Positions 10,264 to 18,254 of a DNA stretch of 64,000 bases are shown piece by piece; positions within the stretch are counted from its first letter, which is position 1, and each line of letters opens with the position of its first letter. The stretch is from Verrucomicrobiota bacterium (lineage in GTDB: Bacteria > Verrucomicrobiota > Verrucomicrobiia > Verrucomicrobiales > DEV007), in assembly GCA_020630975.1 (NCBI GenBank), contig JAHDID010000001.1:79687-143686 (forward strand), written 5' to 3'. The position numbers and the translations under genes were made by a program. The notes beneath the pieces were generated by a model. The model saw nothing but the letters and a program-made list of their open reading frames with translations, was not told the origin of the DNA and made no database searches.

Positions 10264-10575
10264 TTACTGCCCCACCGCATCCACCCACTTCTCCCGACAC
10301 TCTGCTATCGCTTCGAGCATTTCTTCCGCCTCAATACGCTGCTCGGCATTGAGACTACTGACGGCTTGGTTGTAGCGGCGATAGAGGCCGGCTAGGTGGG
10401 ATTTGATCTCTGCCTTGTCCATGGCCTCAGGATTTTCCAGTCCGCAGATCTGCTCTGGGCTGATTTGAATCTTTGCCTTTTTCTCCTGTATTCTGGTTTC
10501 AATAGGTCCTACAGGCCGAACCGCTGGGGCGGAGATATCTTTCTTCCTAAAAATCTTTCCGATCTTCTTTATCAT
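10264..10575 (-). CDS. Small helical protein encoded with the Hsp70 gene
   Basis: A 103-residue protein (ATG at 10575) encoded 28 bp after the Hsp70-like gene, almost certainly in the same transcript. It starts with a basic stretch (MIKKIGKIFRKKD), followed by a proline-rich linker and a helical C-terminal half. That half, AEIKSHLAGLYRRY then EAEEMLEAIAECREKW, resembles helices II and III of a J domain in spacing, but the HPD loop reads NQA instead. I infer a possible degenerate J-like cofactor; it could equally be an unrelated helical hairpin. A TTG at 10590 is an alternative start. Confidence 0.5.
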   Translation of the reverse strand: MIKKIGKIFRKKDISAPAVRPVGPIETRIQEKKAKIQISPEQICGLENPEAMDKAEIKSHLAGLYRRYNQAVSSLNAEQRIEAEEMLEAIAECREKWVDAVGQ

Positions 10576-10603
10576 CTTAGAAAAACACAAAATAATCAGC
10601 CGC

Positions 10604-12100
10604 TTAGACGACCTTCACCTTTTTGAGATAAGCGGACTTCCTGACTAGCTCTTCCTCAGTCAGCACCCCTTTGCCCTTGTATTCGATCTCCACATCGTGG
10701 CGCAGACCAGTGTGGCTATCGTGGATCTCTGCGCGCACACGCTGGTTCTCATCGTAGCTGTAAGTAATCGTAACCTCACTGCCTGCAGGACGACTAGGTG
10801 GGACCTCGAGCTGAATCTTGCCGATGATGTTCACAAAACGTGGCTCCACATCCTCCCCTTGTGTGATCTCGACCTCGATTATCGACTCATCATCCTCTGA
10901 TGTCAGAAAAGTCTGAGACATGGCGCAGGGTATCGGCGTGTTTTTCGGGATCACGATCGAGTTTTGGACCTTTGCCTCGCCAGTTTTCGCATCTTCCACC
11001 AAAGCGAGGATCCCGTAGCTATGATTACAGACTTCATGAACCGTCAAAGACTGCTGGGCAAAGAGCGCCGCCCCCAATGCCACACACTCATCGACATTCG
11101 CACAAGCCAGAGGCGGCTTACCAAAGAATTTCTCTAGATTCTCACGGATCTTAGGAATTCGCGTGCTCCCCCCTACCAATAGCACCTCATCGATGTCCGA
11201 TGGACCGATCTCCAGACTATCCAGCGCCTGCTCCACCAGCATCGTCGTGCGAATCAATAAACGGCCAATCGCCGCCTCAAAACGCTCTCGCGTCAAAGTC
11301 ACCCGAGTTAGCCCATCTTTGTCTGTAGCAAATGTCTCGGTCACGACATTCAGCTTGGACAGCATCTTCTTAGTATCCTCGCAGAGAGACATCAGGCGCC
11401 CACTCTGATAGGGACTCATCTGTAGCTCACAGCCCTTCTGCTGGCGGTATTCCTCTCGGATCAACTCATTGACGACCTGATCAAAATCGCAACCACCCAA
11501 GTGACGCGCCCCTTCCGAAAGCTGAATATGGATATTGCGGCCTTGGATGAAAAGAATGGTGATGTCTAGCGTGCCACCACCCATATCAAAGACCATCACT
11601 CGACCATTCACCCCTTGAGTCAGAGCATAATAGAGAGCAGCAGCCGTAGGCTCATTCACGATACGAGTGACATTGAGACCTGCTAGCTTGCCCGCATCGA
11701 TCGTCGCACGCCTAGCTAGCTCATTGAAATTAGCAGGCACGGTGATGACCACATCCTCGATCTCTCCGATGAACTGAGAGCAGTCATTCTTCAGTTTGGA
11801 GAGGATCAGAGCCGAGATCTCTGTAGGTGTCCATTTGCGACCATCAAACTCGACTGAGTAATCAGGATCGCCCATGTGGCGCTTGATCTGGCCCACAGTT
11901 CTCTCCGGATCTCCGCCGTCGCGCGCCGACGAGCCGATGAGTTTCACATCCTCGAAAGGATCAAAAAATACAACAGAAGGCGTAAGCCTTTCGCCATCGC
12001 TATTGGGGACCACAGCTGGAGATCCGTCTGGCTGAACATAAGCCAGAGCGGATGTACTAGTGCCGAGGTCTATCCCTACGTGTTTTGCTGATGCAGCCAT
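10604..12100 (-). CDS. Hsp70/DnaK-family chaperone lacking the C-terminal lid
   Basis: A 498-residue Hsp70 homologue with a complete nucleotide-binding domain: GIDLGTSTSALAY (9-21), ITVPANFNELARRAT, IVNEPTAAALYYA, VFDMGGGTLDITIL and VLLVGGSTRIPKIRE. A substrate-binding beta domain follows (HSYGILALV..., GKIQLEVPPSRPAGSEV). It stops at about the end of the beta domain, some 140 residues short of DnaK, so the helical lid is missing. It lies between the FHA/GrpE-like gene (57 bp upstream) and a small helical protein gene, suggesting a specialised chaperone with a dedicated exchange factor rather than the housekeeping DnaK. Confidence 0.88.
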   Translation of the reverse strand: MAASAKHVGIDLGTSTSALAYVQPDGSPAVVPNSDGERLTPSVVFFDPFEDVKLIGSSARDGGDPERTVGQIKRHMGDPDYSVEFDGRKWTPTEISALILSKLKNDCSQFIGEIEDVVITVPANFNELARRATIDAGKLAGLNVTRIVNEPTAAALYYALTQGVNGRVMVFDMGGGTLDITILFIQGRNIHIQLSEGARHLGGCDFDQVVNELIREEYRQQKGCELQMSPYQSGRLMSLCEDTKKMLSKLNVVTETFATDKDGLTRVTLTRERFEAAIGRLLIRTTMLVEQALDSLEIGPSDIDEVLLVGGSTRIPKIRENLEKFFGKPPLACANVDECVALGAALFAQQSLTVHEVCNHSYGILALVEDAKTGEAKVQNSIVIPKNTPIPCAMSQTFLTSEDDESIIEVEITQGEDVEPRFVNIIGKIQLEVPPSRPAGSEVTITYSYDENQRVRAEIHDSHTGLRHDVEIEYKGKGVLTEEELVRKSAYLKKVKVV

Positions 12101-12157
12101 GAGTGGTGGTGAGATAAGCGGGGGCTCACCGACACTATGGCAAGTTTTCAGCTAGCC

Positions 12158-14023
12158 TCAAGCGACAACGACTTCGGCTTTGCGAAGAATCATCTTGTGA
12201 CCATTTCTACGATAGATGAAGCCAGGTCTGACGGTCTGCAGCACGACGCTGCGGTCACCCTCGATGCCTTTCGGGCGCTTCAGCTTCGTGTCGCCATACT
12301 CCTCAGCCGTGATCAACTGGATACGGCGGCGAGTATCGGCCGATAGTTCAGTGCCTGGATTGTACTCAAACAAATCGATCGAGTGATTCCTCAGCATGCT
12401 GATAAAGCTATCCTGCAAAATCTTGAGCTGCTCCGCCACACTCGGCATAAACCAGCGGTGCTCATACTGCTGGATGAGATCTTCGATCAACTCGACACGC
12501 TCGATCAGCTCCGAACAAAAATGATGCTCATCCTCCGAGAATGATGGTGCCGACAGATCCTCATCGCCCTCGTTGTAAATACCACGACGACTGAGCGCAG
12601 ACCGCTGAGCACGCAGCACAGACTTTTCGAGCTCTGTCTCGAGCATCTTCAGGTGATCGACCCTCCGCTCGGCCAGCTTGAGCCTATCTGTAGCAGAGGC
12701 CAGCTGATTGAGGACTGCTGCGTCCTCCTCCATCACGCGAGGGACGACCGCAGGCTCCTCCGGCGTTAGCACTGGCTCATCCGAGATGGTTCTCGCATCT
12801 TCTGCGAGCAGGCGCTTCTTACGACCGATTTTCTCGGTCTCAGACATCAGTTGATCTTTGCGCAGCTCGAGCTGTGCGATTTCGGTATGACAGGCGCTCA
12901 GCTTGCCATCCATCTCTGCGAGATCGACAGACTTACCTAGGATAGCCTGATTCAGAGCACGCAGCTCTTCGCAGTCTGCCTGCAATTCCTCTAAAGAATC
13001 CTCCAGACCAGAAATCGTGATGCGCTGCTGAGACACAGTGACATTGGAAGTCTTAAGATCTCTCTCGAGCTTCTCCTGCAGGCCTTTCTCACGGATCAGT
13101 CGCTGCTCATAATCCGCCTCCATGGAGGCGAGATCGCAGCGCTGTAGCTCTAGCTCGTTCTCCAACTCCCGTAGGCGCTGCTTAGCATGGGAAAGCTCCT
13201 CTGAGCTGATCTGCTGCTGGCTATCGGCCTGGCTGTGCTGACTTCGCACAGAATGAACAAATGCAGACAAACCCTCGCGAGTCGACTCCAGACGCGCCTT
13301 CAGTTCCTCGTTTAGCTGCTCGAACCGGTCACGATCGCCCTCGGCCTCAGCTAGAGCGGCCTTTAGGTTGCTGGACTCTATCGTCCGCACTTGGTCGGAC
13401 TCGGTCTTCAGGTCTGTTAGACGCTTTTTGTAGGCTGTCAGCTCGCTCTTCGATTCATTCGCCTCTGCTTTGGCAGAAATCAGCTGATCCGTGAGCTCAC
13501 TGCTCGCCTTCTGCTGATTCTCCAGCTCTGCCTCTAGCTCTGAGATAGTCTCTTTCGCCGTCTCCAGATCCCGCTTCACCGTTTGGACTGACTCTCGCTG
13601 ATTCTCGAGCTCACTGCGCATCGTGCTCAGAGTGTCCCTCTCGTTGCTGCGCTGCAGAGGTGGATCTTTTGGCACCCGAGGCGTTGTTTTTGGGTCCACT
13701 AGCTTGCGCACTCGCTCCTTAGCCACCGGCGTCGCATCTACGATGATGCATGGCAGTGTGCCAAATTTCACCTTATCACCTGCACTTAGAGCAATCTTTT
13801 CCGTGACCTTTGATCCATTCAGAAACGTTCCGTTATTGGAAGAGCGATCCTGCACGAGGATCTTATCCCCCTCTTGCACAAACTCCGCATGGTAAGCGGA
13901 CACGTAGGTCTCCCTGATGCGGATGTCGTTATCATGTCGCCGCCCTACGGTGACGCGTTCTTTATCGAGCATATACTCGAAAACTTCTCCCCGGTTGTTG
14001 ATAGGTATTTGCAGCTTTAGCAT
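12158..14023 (-). CDS. FHA domain / coiled-coil / GrpE-like protein
   Basis: A 621-residue, apparently cytoplasmic protein with three parts. Residues about 1-95 form an FHA domain that would bind phosphothreonine peptides (VTVGRRHDNDIRI, YVSAYHAEF, DRSSNNGTFLNG). Residues about 130-460 are a long heptad-rich coiled coil. From about residue 494 the C-terminus looks like GrpE, the Hsp70 nucleotide-exchange factor: two helices (VAEQLKILQDSFISMLRNHS), a Gly-containing turn, and a closing beta segment, VRPGFIYRRNGHKMILRKAE then VVVA. That closing block matches the usual GrpE end (GY-x-L-x-x-R-x-LRPA-x-V). The adjacent Hsp70 gene supports the GrpE reading, which is otherwise an inference from weak similarity. 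Confidence 0.7.
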   Translation of the reverse strand: MLKLQIPINNRGEVFEYMLDKERVTVGRRHDNDIRIRETYVSAYHAEFVQEGDKILVQDRSSNNGTFLNGSKVTEKIALSAGDKVKFGTLPCIIVDATPVAKERVRKLVDPKTTPRVPKDPPLQRSNERDTLSTMRSELENQRESVQTVKRDLETAKETISELEAELENQQKASSELTDQLISAKAEANESKSELTAYKKRLTDLKTESDQVRTIESSNLKAALAEAEGDRDRFEQLNEELKARLESTREGLSAFVHSVRSQHSQADSQQQISSEELSHAKQRLRELENELELQRCDLASMEADYEQRLIREKGLQEKLERDLKTSNVTVSQQRITISGLEDSLEELQADCEELRALNQAILGKSVDLAEMDGKLSACHTEIAQLELRKDQLMSETEKIGRKKRLLAEDARTISDEPVLTPEEPAVVPRVMEEDAAVLNQLASATDRLKLAERRVDHLKMLETELEKSVLRAQRSALSRRGIYNEGDEDLSAPSFSEDEHHFCSELIERVELIEDLIQQYEHRWFMPSVAEQLKILQDSFISMLRNHSIDLFEYNPGTELSADTRRRIQLITAEEYGDTKLKRPKGIEGDRSVVLQTVRPGFIYRRNGHKMILRKAEVVVA

Positions 14024-14103
14024 CTGGATCTCTCCTGGTGTGGTGGGTGCTAGCTGGGGATTTTACCGAAATCTTTTCTAATGAAAAGGAAATCATGCTT
14101 CTC

Positions 14104-14131
14104 AATTAATTAAGTTGGGGAATTAATTAAG
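14104..14131. repeat. Paired AATTAATTAAG repeat in an AT-rich upstream region
   Basis: Two identical AATTAATTAAG units start at 14104 and 14121 (17 bp apart), each containing the palindrome TTAATTAA. They lie 80-130 bp upstream of the FHA/GrpE-like gene in the only gap between it and oppC, so they are in the expected promoter or operator position for the chaperone operon. No function is shown. Confidence 0.5.
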
Positions 14132-14154
14132 AAAACTTAAATTTCGTAACAATT

Positions 14155-15141
14155 CTAGTCCTTAGAACTCTTGGGGTCAAGTGCATCTCTTAACCCATCA
14201 CCCAAAAAATTTAACGAAAACAACGTTAATCCGAACACTAAAGAGGGGTAAAACAGCATTTCTTGATTAGTGACCATCAAATCCGCTCCTTCTTTGATGA
14301 GACTCCCCCAGCTAGCATTAGGCGGCTGCACACCCAAGCCTAGGAAGCTCAAAATCGCCTCAAAGCGCATAACCGCAGGCACCGTCAGCGTGCTGTAGAC
14401 GATGACGGGGCCCAACGTATTGGGGATGAGATGCCGCCAGATGATGCGCCAATTCGATAATCCCAAGCTGCGAGCTGCCTCCACGAACTCGCGAGCCTTT
14501 AGAGAAATCACCTGGCTGCGGACGATTCGCGCCATCGTGAGCCACTCCACTAGACCGATGGTGATAAAGACCAGCAAGAGCTGTTTGTTGCCATCAAACA
14601 CCCGCTGTCCTCCTATCGTAAAGTTCTGAAAAATGGTGATAATCAGGATGACCAGAATGATAAAAGGCAGGGCAAACAGGATGTCGACGATACGCATCAT
14701 CACCGAATCGATTCGCCCTCCCAGGTAACCACTGGTCGCCCCGTACAGCACACCTATCATCAGCGAGACCAAAGTTGCCGCCACACCCACAGCGATGGAA
14801 ATGCGCCCACCATGGACGATCCGAGACAGATTATCCCGCCCCAGATAGTCGCTCCCCAATAGAAAAAACTTTGCCTCCCCTTCCGCTGTCTCCGCCGAAG
14901 AGAACGGCCCGAGAGACTTCAGCGAGGGGTGGGTCTTATTCGGATCTGGCAGGATACTCCAGTCACCGATCTGGATAGGTAGGATGATACAGACGAGCGT
15001 GATGAATACGAAAAAACCCAGGCTCATCATCGCGAGCTTGTTCTTGCGCAGGCGCAGCCAGGCATCACGCCCGAGAGAGCTGCCTTTCTCCACAGTCTCA
15101 AGATCTGCGGCTAGGCCGGTATTGGCTATATTTTTGGCCAT
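14155..15141 (-). CDS. Oligopeptide/dipeptide ABC transporter permease, OppC type
   Basis: A 328-residue inner-membrane permease with an N-terminal cytoplasmic tail, a first helix (LAMMSLGFFVFITLVCIILP), a periplasmic loop, and then five helices. The family-typical segments are present: LLGSDYLGRDNLSRIVHGGR, the EAA loop EAARSLGLSNWRIIWRHLIPN and the closing FLGLGVQPPNASWG. It pairs with the OppB-type permease gene 18 bp upstream and the binding-protein gene beyond. No oppD/oppF ATPase gene follows; the next gene belongs to the chaperone module. The solute is presumably short peptides, by family. Confidence 0.9.
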   Translation of the reverse strand: MAKNIANTGLAADLETVEKGSSLGRDAWLRLRKNKLAMMSLGFFVFITLVCIILPIQIGDWSILPDPNKTHPSLKSLGPFSSAETAEGEAKFFLLGSDYLGRDNLSRIVHGGRISIAVGVAATLVSLMIGVLYGATSGYLGGRIDSVMMRIVDILFALPFIILVILIITIFQNFTIGGQRVFDGNKQLLLVFITIGLVEWLTMARIVRSQVISLKAREFVEAARSLGLSNWRIIWRHLIPNTLGPVIVYSTLTVPAVMRFEAILSFLGLGVQPPNASWGSLIKEGADLMVTNQEMLFYPSLVFGLTLFSLNFLGDGLRDALDPKSSKD

Positions 15142-15159
15142 GCGATTGGATTCTTCGGT

Positions 15160-16086
15160 TTAGGATTTCAGCTTTGCTCGCGGATCGAGCCAGGCTTGAG
15201 CGATATCGACGAGGAAATTCATGAATAACATCAGCGATGCCAACACCATGACAGTGCCCTGGATCAGATAAGGATCTCGATTGGTGACACCTTTGATGAA
15301 GTGCTGTCCTAGTCCGGGCAGCCCAAAGACACTCTCGACGACAAACGACCCTGCGATGATCTGGGCCAGAGCCGGTCCGATATAGGCGACCACAGGCGAG
15401 ATACCGCCACGAAAGGCGTGCTTGAACAACACTGCCAGACGCGAGACACCCTTGGCCGTAGCAGTGCGGATGTAGTCCTGACTGAGCACATCGAGCATAC
15501 TACCGCGCGTGAGTCGGGCGATGTATCCCGAGAAATAAAGCCCCAGCGTAAGCGTGCCCAGCACCCAGGCCGTGCTACCATCCCACCCCGCTACATCGAA
15601 TAGTTTTAACTTCAGCCCAAATATCTGGCCTAGCAGCGGCCCAATCACGAACGTGGGCAAACAGATACCCACCATGGCGAAAGCCATCAGCGAGTAATCG
15701 ATCGAGGAATTGGGACGCGACGCGGCAAACACACCTATGGGAATACCCACGATAAGCGCGAAAATCAGCCCCAGCGCCCCGACCATAGCAGACACAGGCA
15801 GACTCTGGGCGATGATTTCTGCGACAGTGAAGCCTTTGTTTCCGAAAGAAGGACCTAAATTTCCGGTGAATAGATTTCCCAAATAAACCCCGTATTGCTC
15901 GATCAACGGTTTATCGTAGCCGTGTTTGGCCTTCATCTTCTCCATCAGGTGAGCAGGGACTGCCTTCTCATCAAGGAAAGGGCTCCCAGGGATAGAGCGA
16001 GCCAAAAAGAATGTGAGCGTGAGCACACAAAACAGCGCAAACAGCGACTGCAGGAAACGGGATAGGATATAGCGGAAAGTGTCCAT
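15160..16086 (-). CDS. Oligopeptide/dipeptide ABC transporter permease, OppB type
   Basis: A 308-residue inner-membrane permease of the OppB/DppB family. The N-terminal helix (YILSRFLQSLFALFCVLTLT), a periplasmic segment with PGSPF, and the EAA-like loop YIRTATAKGVSRLAVLFKHA with the closing helix pair are all in place, and it ends with the DIAQAWLDPR motif. It is next to oppC and would form the channel heterodimer. A small antitoxin-like gene separates it from the peptide-binding protein gene. Confidence 0.9.
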   Translation of the reverse strand: MDTFRYILSRFLQSLFALFCVLTLTFFLARSIPGSPFLDEKAVPAHLMEKMKAKHGYDKPLIEQYGVYLGNLFTGNLGPSFGNKGFTVAEIIAQSLPVSAMVGALGLIFALIVGIPIGVFAASRPNSSIDYSLMAFAMVGICLPTFVIGPLLGQIFGLKLKLFDVAGWDGSTAWVLGTLTLGLYFSGYIARLTRGSMLDVLSQDYIRTATAKGVSRLAVLFKHAFRGGISPVVAYIGPALAQIIAGSFVVESVFGLPGLGQHFIKGVTNRDPYLIQGTVMVLASLMLFMNFLVDIAQAWLDPRAKLKS

Positions 16087-16156
16087 CTAGCTGATGATAT
16101 GTAGGCTGCTAGGCCCACCATTTGCATTTAATAAAGCTGTCATTATTCATCCTCCA

Positions 16157-16387
16157 TCATTCGGTAAATATCTTCACTAGTGATCGCACACCTGCGCCGC
16201 GTCTTTTTAGAACAGGAAAGCCATATTCATTTTTCTCCCAGATCACACCTTCGCCAGAAGGCCCTGACTCACCGATCTCCCTACGCAGAGCATGCTCTAT
16301 CATTGCTCGCAGAGTGGTGTGCCTCATCGCCGCCACCGACTTTGCTTTAGCTAATAGATCATCTGGGAGCTCGATTGTCGTCTTCAT
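16157..16387 (-). CDS. Orphan VapB-like ribbon-helix-helix antitoxin
   Basis: A 76-residue protein from the ATG at 16387, beginning MKTTIELPDDLLAKAKSVAA, the ribbon-helix-helix start typical of type II antitoxins of the VapB group. The C-terminal part (IWEKNEYGFPVLKRR) matches the toxin-neutralising tail of such proteins. No PIN-domain toxin gene is present: only 70 bp separate its stop from oppB. It is therefore either an orphan repressor, an antitoxin acting on a distant toxin, or a remnant. The frame extends 29 codons upstream, but that part does not look coding. Confidence 0.75.
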   Translation of the reverse strand: MKTTIELPDDLLAKAKSVAAMRHTTLRAMIEHALRREIGESGPSGEGVIWEKNEYGFPVLKRRGAGVRSLVKIFTE

Positions 16388-16529
16388 AGCGGGATATCGG
16401 TGAGAATACAGGAATATAGGTGGCCTGCAAGGTACCTCGCTGCGGGAGAGACGGCTCAGGGCTATCTCCGCCACTCAAACTACGGACTGATCAGCCCGAC
16501 CGGTTTAAAACGGGCAGTGTGAGTCATAT

Positions 16530-18221
16530 TCACTCATCCTCCTGCTTCAGGCTGATATGCTTGTAAGGCCTATTATTCAGCAGCAGTGGCGGCCAGTTTT
16601 CTATTCGTGGATCGATCAGGTAGACACTGGTGTACCAGTAGATCGGCAGTACTGGCAGCTCATTCAGTAGCAAAGTCTCTGCCTCCTGCAGCTTAGCGTA
16701 GCGCTCGGTGGTATCACTGAGCTGGCTCGCCTCTTGCAGCATGCGATCGTAGTCCTCACTGGCCCAGCCGGTGTTGTTATTCGAGTCATTGGCCTGCCAC
16801 ATGTTTAGAAAGGTGGTCGGATCGCTGTAGTCTCCGATCCAGCCGGCACGAGCCACTGTGTAGTCTTGGTCCAATATCGTCTGCTGATAGACCTTCCACT
16901 CCTGGTTGCCGATAGTGACCTTCTCGATGCCGAGATGCGTCTTCCACATATCCTGGATGGCTTCGGCTATCTGCTTGTGCGACTCCGAGGTATTGATGAG
17001 GATCTGAAAGTTCGGCACATCAGCACCACTCTCGTAGCCTGCGGCCTTTAAGTGAGCCCGAGCTTTCTCCGGATCGAATGAGATCTGATCCGGCGGCGTG
17101 TAGCCCCCCTCGGACGGAGGTGTAAAGCCATAGGCAGGCTGCTGGCCACCCATGGTCACATACTCGACCAGCGTGTCGCGATCGATCGCGTAGGCCAGCG
17201 CTTTGCGGAAATCCACATTATCTGCAGGCTTTTCATTGATGTTGCAGCGGTAAAAGTAACTGCCCGCATAGGTCTCGATGCGCAGTAGCTCTGGATGATT
17301 CTGCTGATACCAGCCGATCATATTCGCCGGCAGGGTGTAGGTGTAGTGTATCAGGCCATTACGAAAAGCGCGCTCCTCGGTGTAGACATTGTCGAATGGG
17401 ATGAAGTGGATGCCATTGGGCTTCACATTGTCTTTGTCCCAGTAGTGAGGATTGCGCTCGACTTTCACGTAGGCATTCAATCGCCAATCTTTCAGCTGAA
17501 AAGCCCCATTGCCCACATGGTTTCCTGGCTTTTGCCAATTGGTGAAGTGTTCGGTCTTATCGCCGTGCGCCTCGATAGTGGGCCGATGCACTGGATACCA
17601 GGTGGTGTGTTTGACGACATCAGGCAGATAGGGCGTGGGAGCCTTCAGCGTGCACACCAGAGTCAGGTCGTCCGGCGCCTTCACACCTACCTCGCTAAAG
17701 TCTTCGATATCCCCTCGGTTATAGGCTTCGCCATTTTTTAGGAAATACAGCATCGAGGCATAGGGAGCCGCCATATCTGGAGCGAGGATGCGGCTGTAGG
17801 CGTAGACAAAGTCGTGCGCTGTCACGGGATCGCCATTCGACCATCGCGCATCGTCGCGCAGGTGGAATGTCCATTCAGTGAAGTCTTCGTTGGCCACCCA
17901 CTTGTGAGCGACTCCTGGGTCGTGGATCGCATCGCTAGTCGGATTATTCGCGACCAGGCCCTCGAATAGGGCACGCATGATGTTTGAGTCGCCCACAGCA
18001 CTAACGAGGTGGGGATCGAGCGCTTTGGGCTCGCCACCATTGCCCAGCAGTAGTATGCCATCCTCAGCCGCCCGATCGACTTTCCGCTGCCGATCGCCAC
18101 AGGCTGTCAGCCCGACTAGCACGAAAATGACCGCTAATAGGCTAAGCAGTCGACTGTACCCTATTGAGTCAAAATTGTACCCTATTGAATCAGGACTGTA
18201 CCCTATTGAATGATTGGCCAT
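16530..18221 (-). CDS. Oligopeptide-binding lipoprotein, OppA/SBP family 5, with repeat-derived N-terminus
   Basis: A 563-residue extracytoplasmic peptide-binding lipoprotein that delivers oligopeptides to the OppBC-type permease. The lipobox LVGLTAC (Cys near residue 41) and the family-5 segments (GGEPKALDPHLVSA, FHLRDDARWSNGDPVTAHDF, FRKALAYAIDRDTLV) are clear. The first 23 residues, MANHSIGYSPDSIGYNFDSI and the following GYS, are encoded by three copies of the 21-bp-phased repeat, giving a heptad SIGY-x-x-D. No ATG, GTG or TTG lies in frame between the repeats and the middle of the hydrophobic core, so the repeats seem to be translated. The resulting signal has only one basic residue before its hydrophobic core. 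Confidence 0.88.
   Translation of the reverse strand: MANHSIGYSPDSIGYNFDSIGYSRLLSLLAVIFVLVGLTACGDRQRKVDRAAEDGILLLGNGGEPKALDPHLVSAVGDSNIMRALFEGLVANNPTSDAIHDPGVAHKWVANEDFTEWTFHLRDDARWSNGDPVTAHDFVYAYSRILAPDMAAPYASMLYFLKNGEAYNRGDIEDFSEVGVKAPDDLTLVCTLKAPTPYLPDVVKHTTWYPVHRPTIEAHGDKTEHFTNWQKPGNHVGNGAFQLKDWRLNAYVKVERNPHYWDKDNVKPNGIHFIPFDNVYTEERAFRNGLIHYTYTLPANMIGWYQQNHPELLRIETYAGSYFYRCNINEKPADNVDFRKALAYAIDRDTLVEYVTMGGQQPAYGFTPPSEGGYTPPDQISFDPEKARAHLKAAGYESGADVPNFQILINTSESHKQIAEAIQDMWKTHLGIEKVTIGNQEWKVYQQTILDQDYTVARAGWIGDYSDPTTFLNMWQANDSNNNTGWASEDYDRMLQEASQLSDTTERYAKLQEAETLLLNELPVLPIYWYTSVYLIDPRIENWPPLLLNNRPYKHISLKQEDE
18155..18209 (+). repeat. 21-bp-phased repeat, array 2 (3 cores), inside the oppA 5' end
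   Basis: Three perfect TGTACCCTATTGA cores start at 18155, 18176 and 18197, spaced exactly 21 bp, with spacers GTCAAAAT and ATCAGGAC. The array lies in the first codons of the peptide-binding protein gene, which reads on the other strand. Because 21 bp is seven codons, every copy is read in the same frame. Confidence 0.92.
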
Positions 18222-18254
18222 AGCCTGGATTTAGGGAGGTGCAGAGCAGGTATT

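Noticed and set aside
18155-18209. CRISPR-like direct repeats
   Set aside because: The cores are only 13 bp with 8-bp spacers and a 21-bp period, and there are just 2-4 units per array and no cas genes; this does not fit CRISPR.
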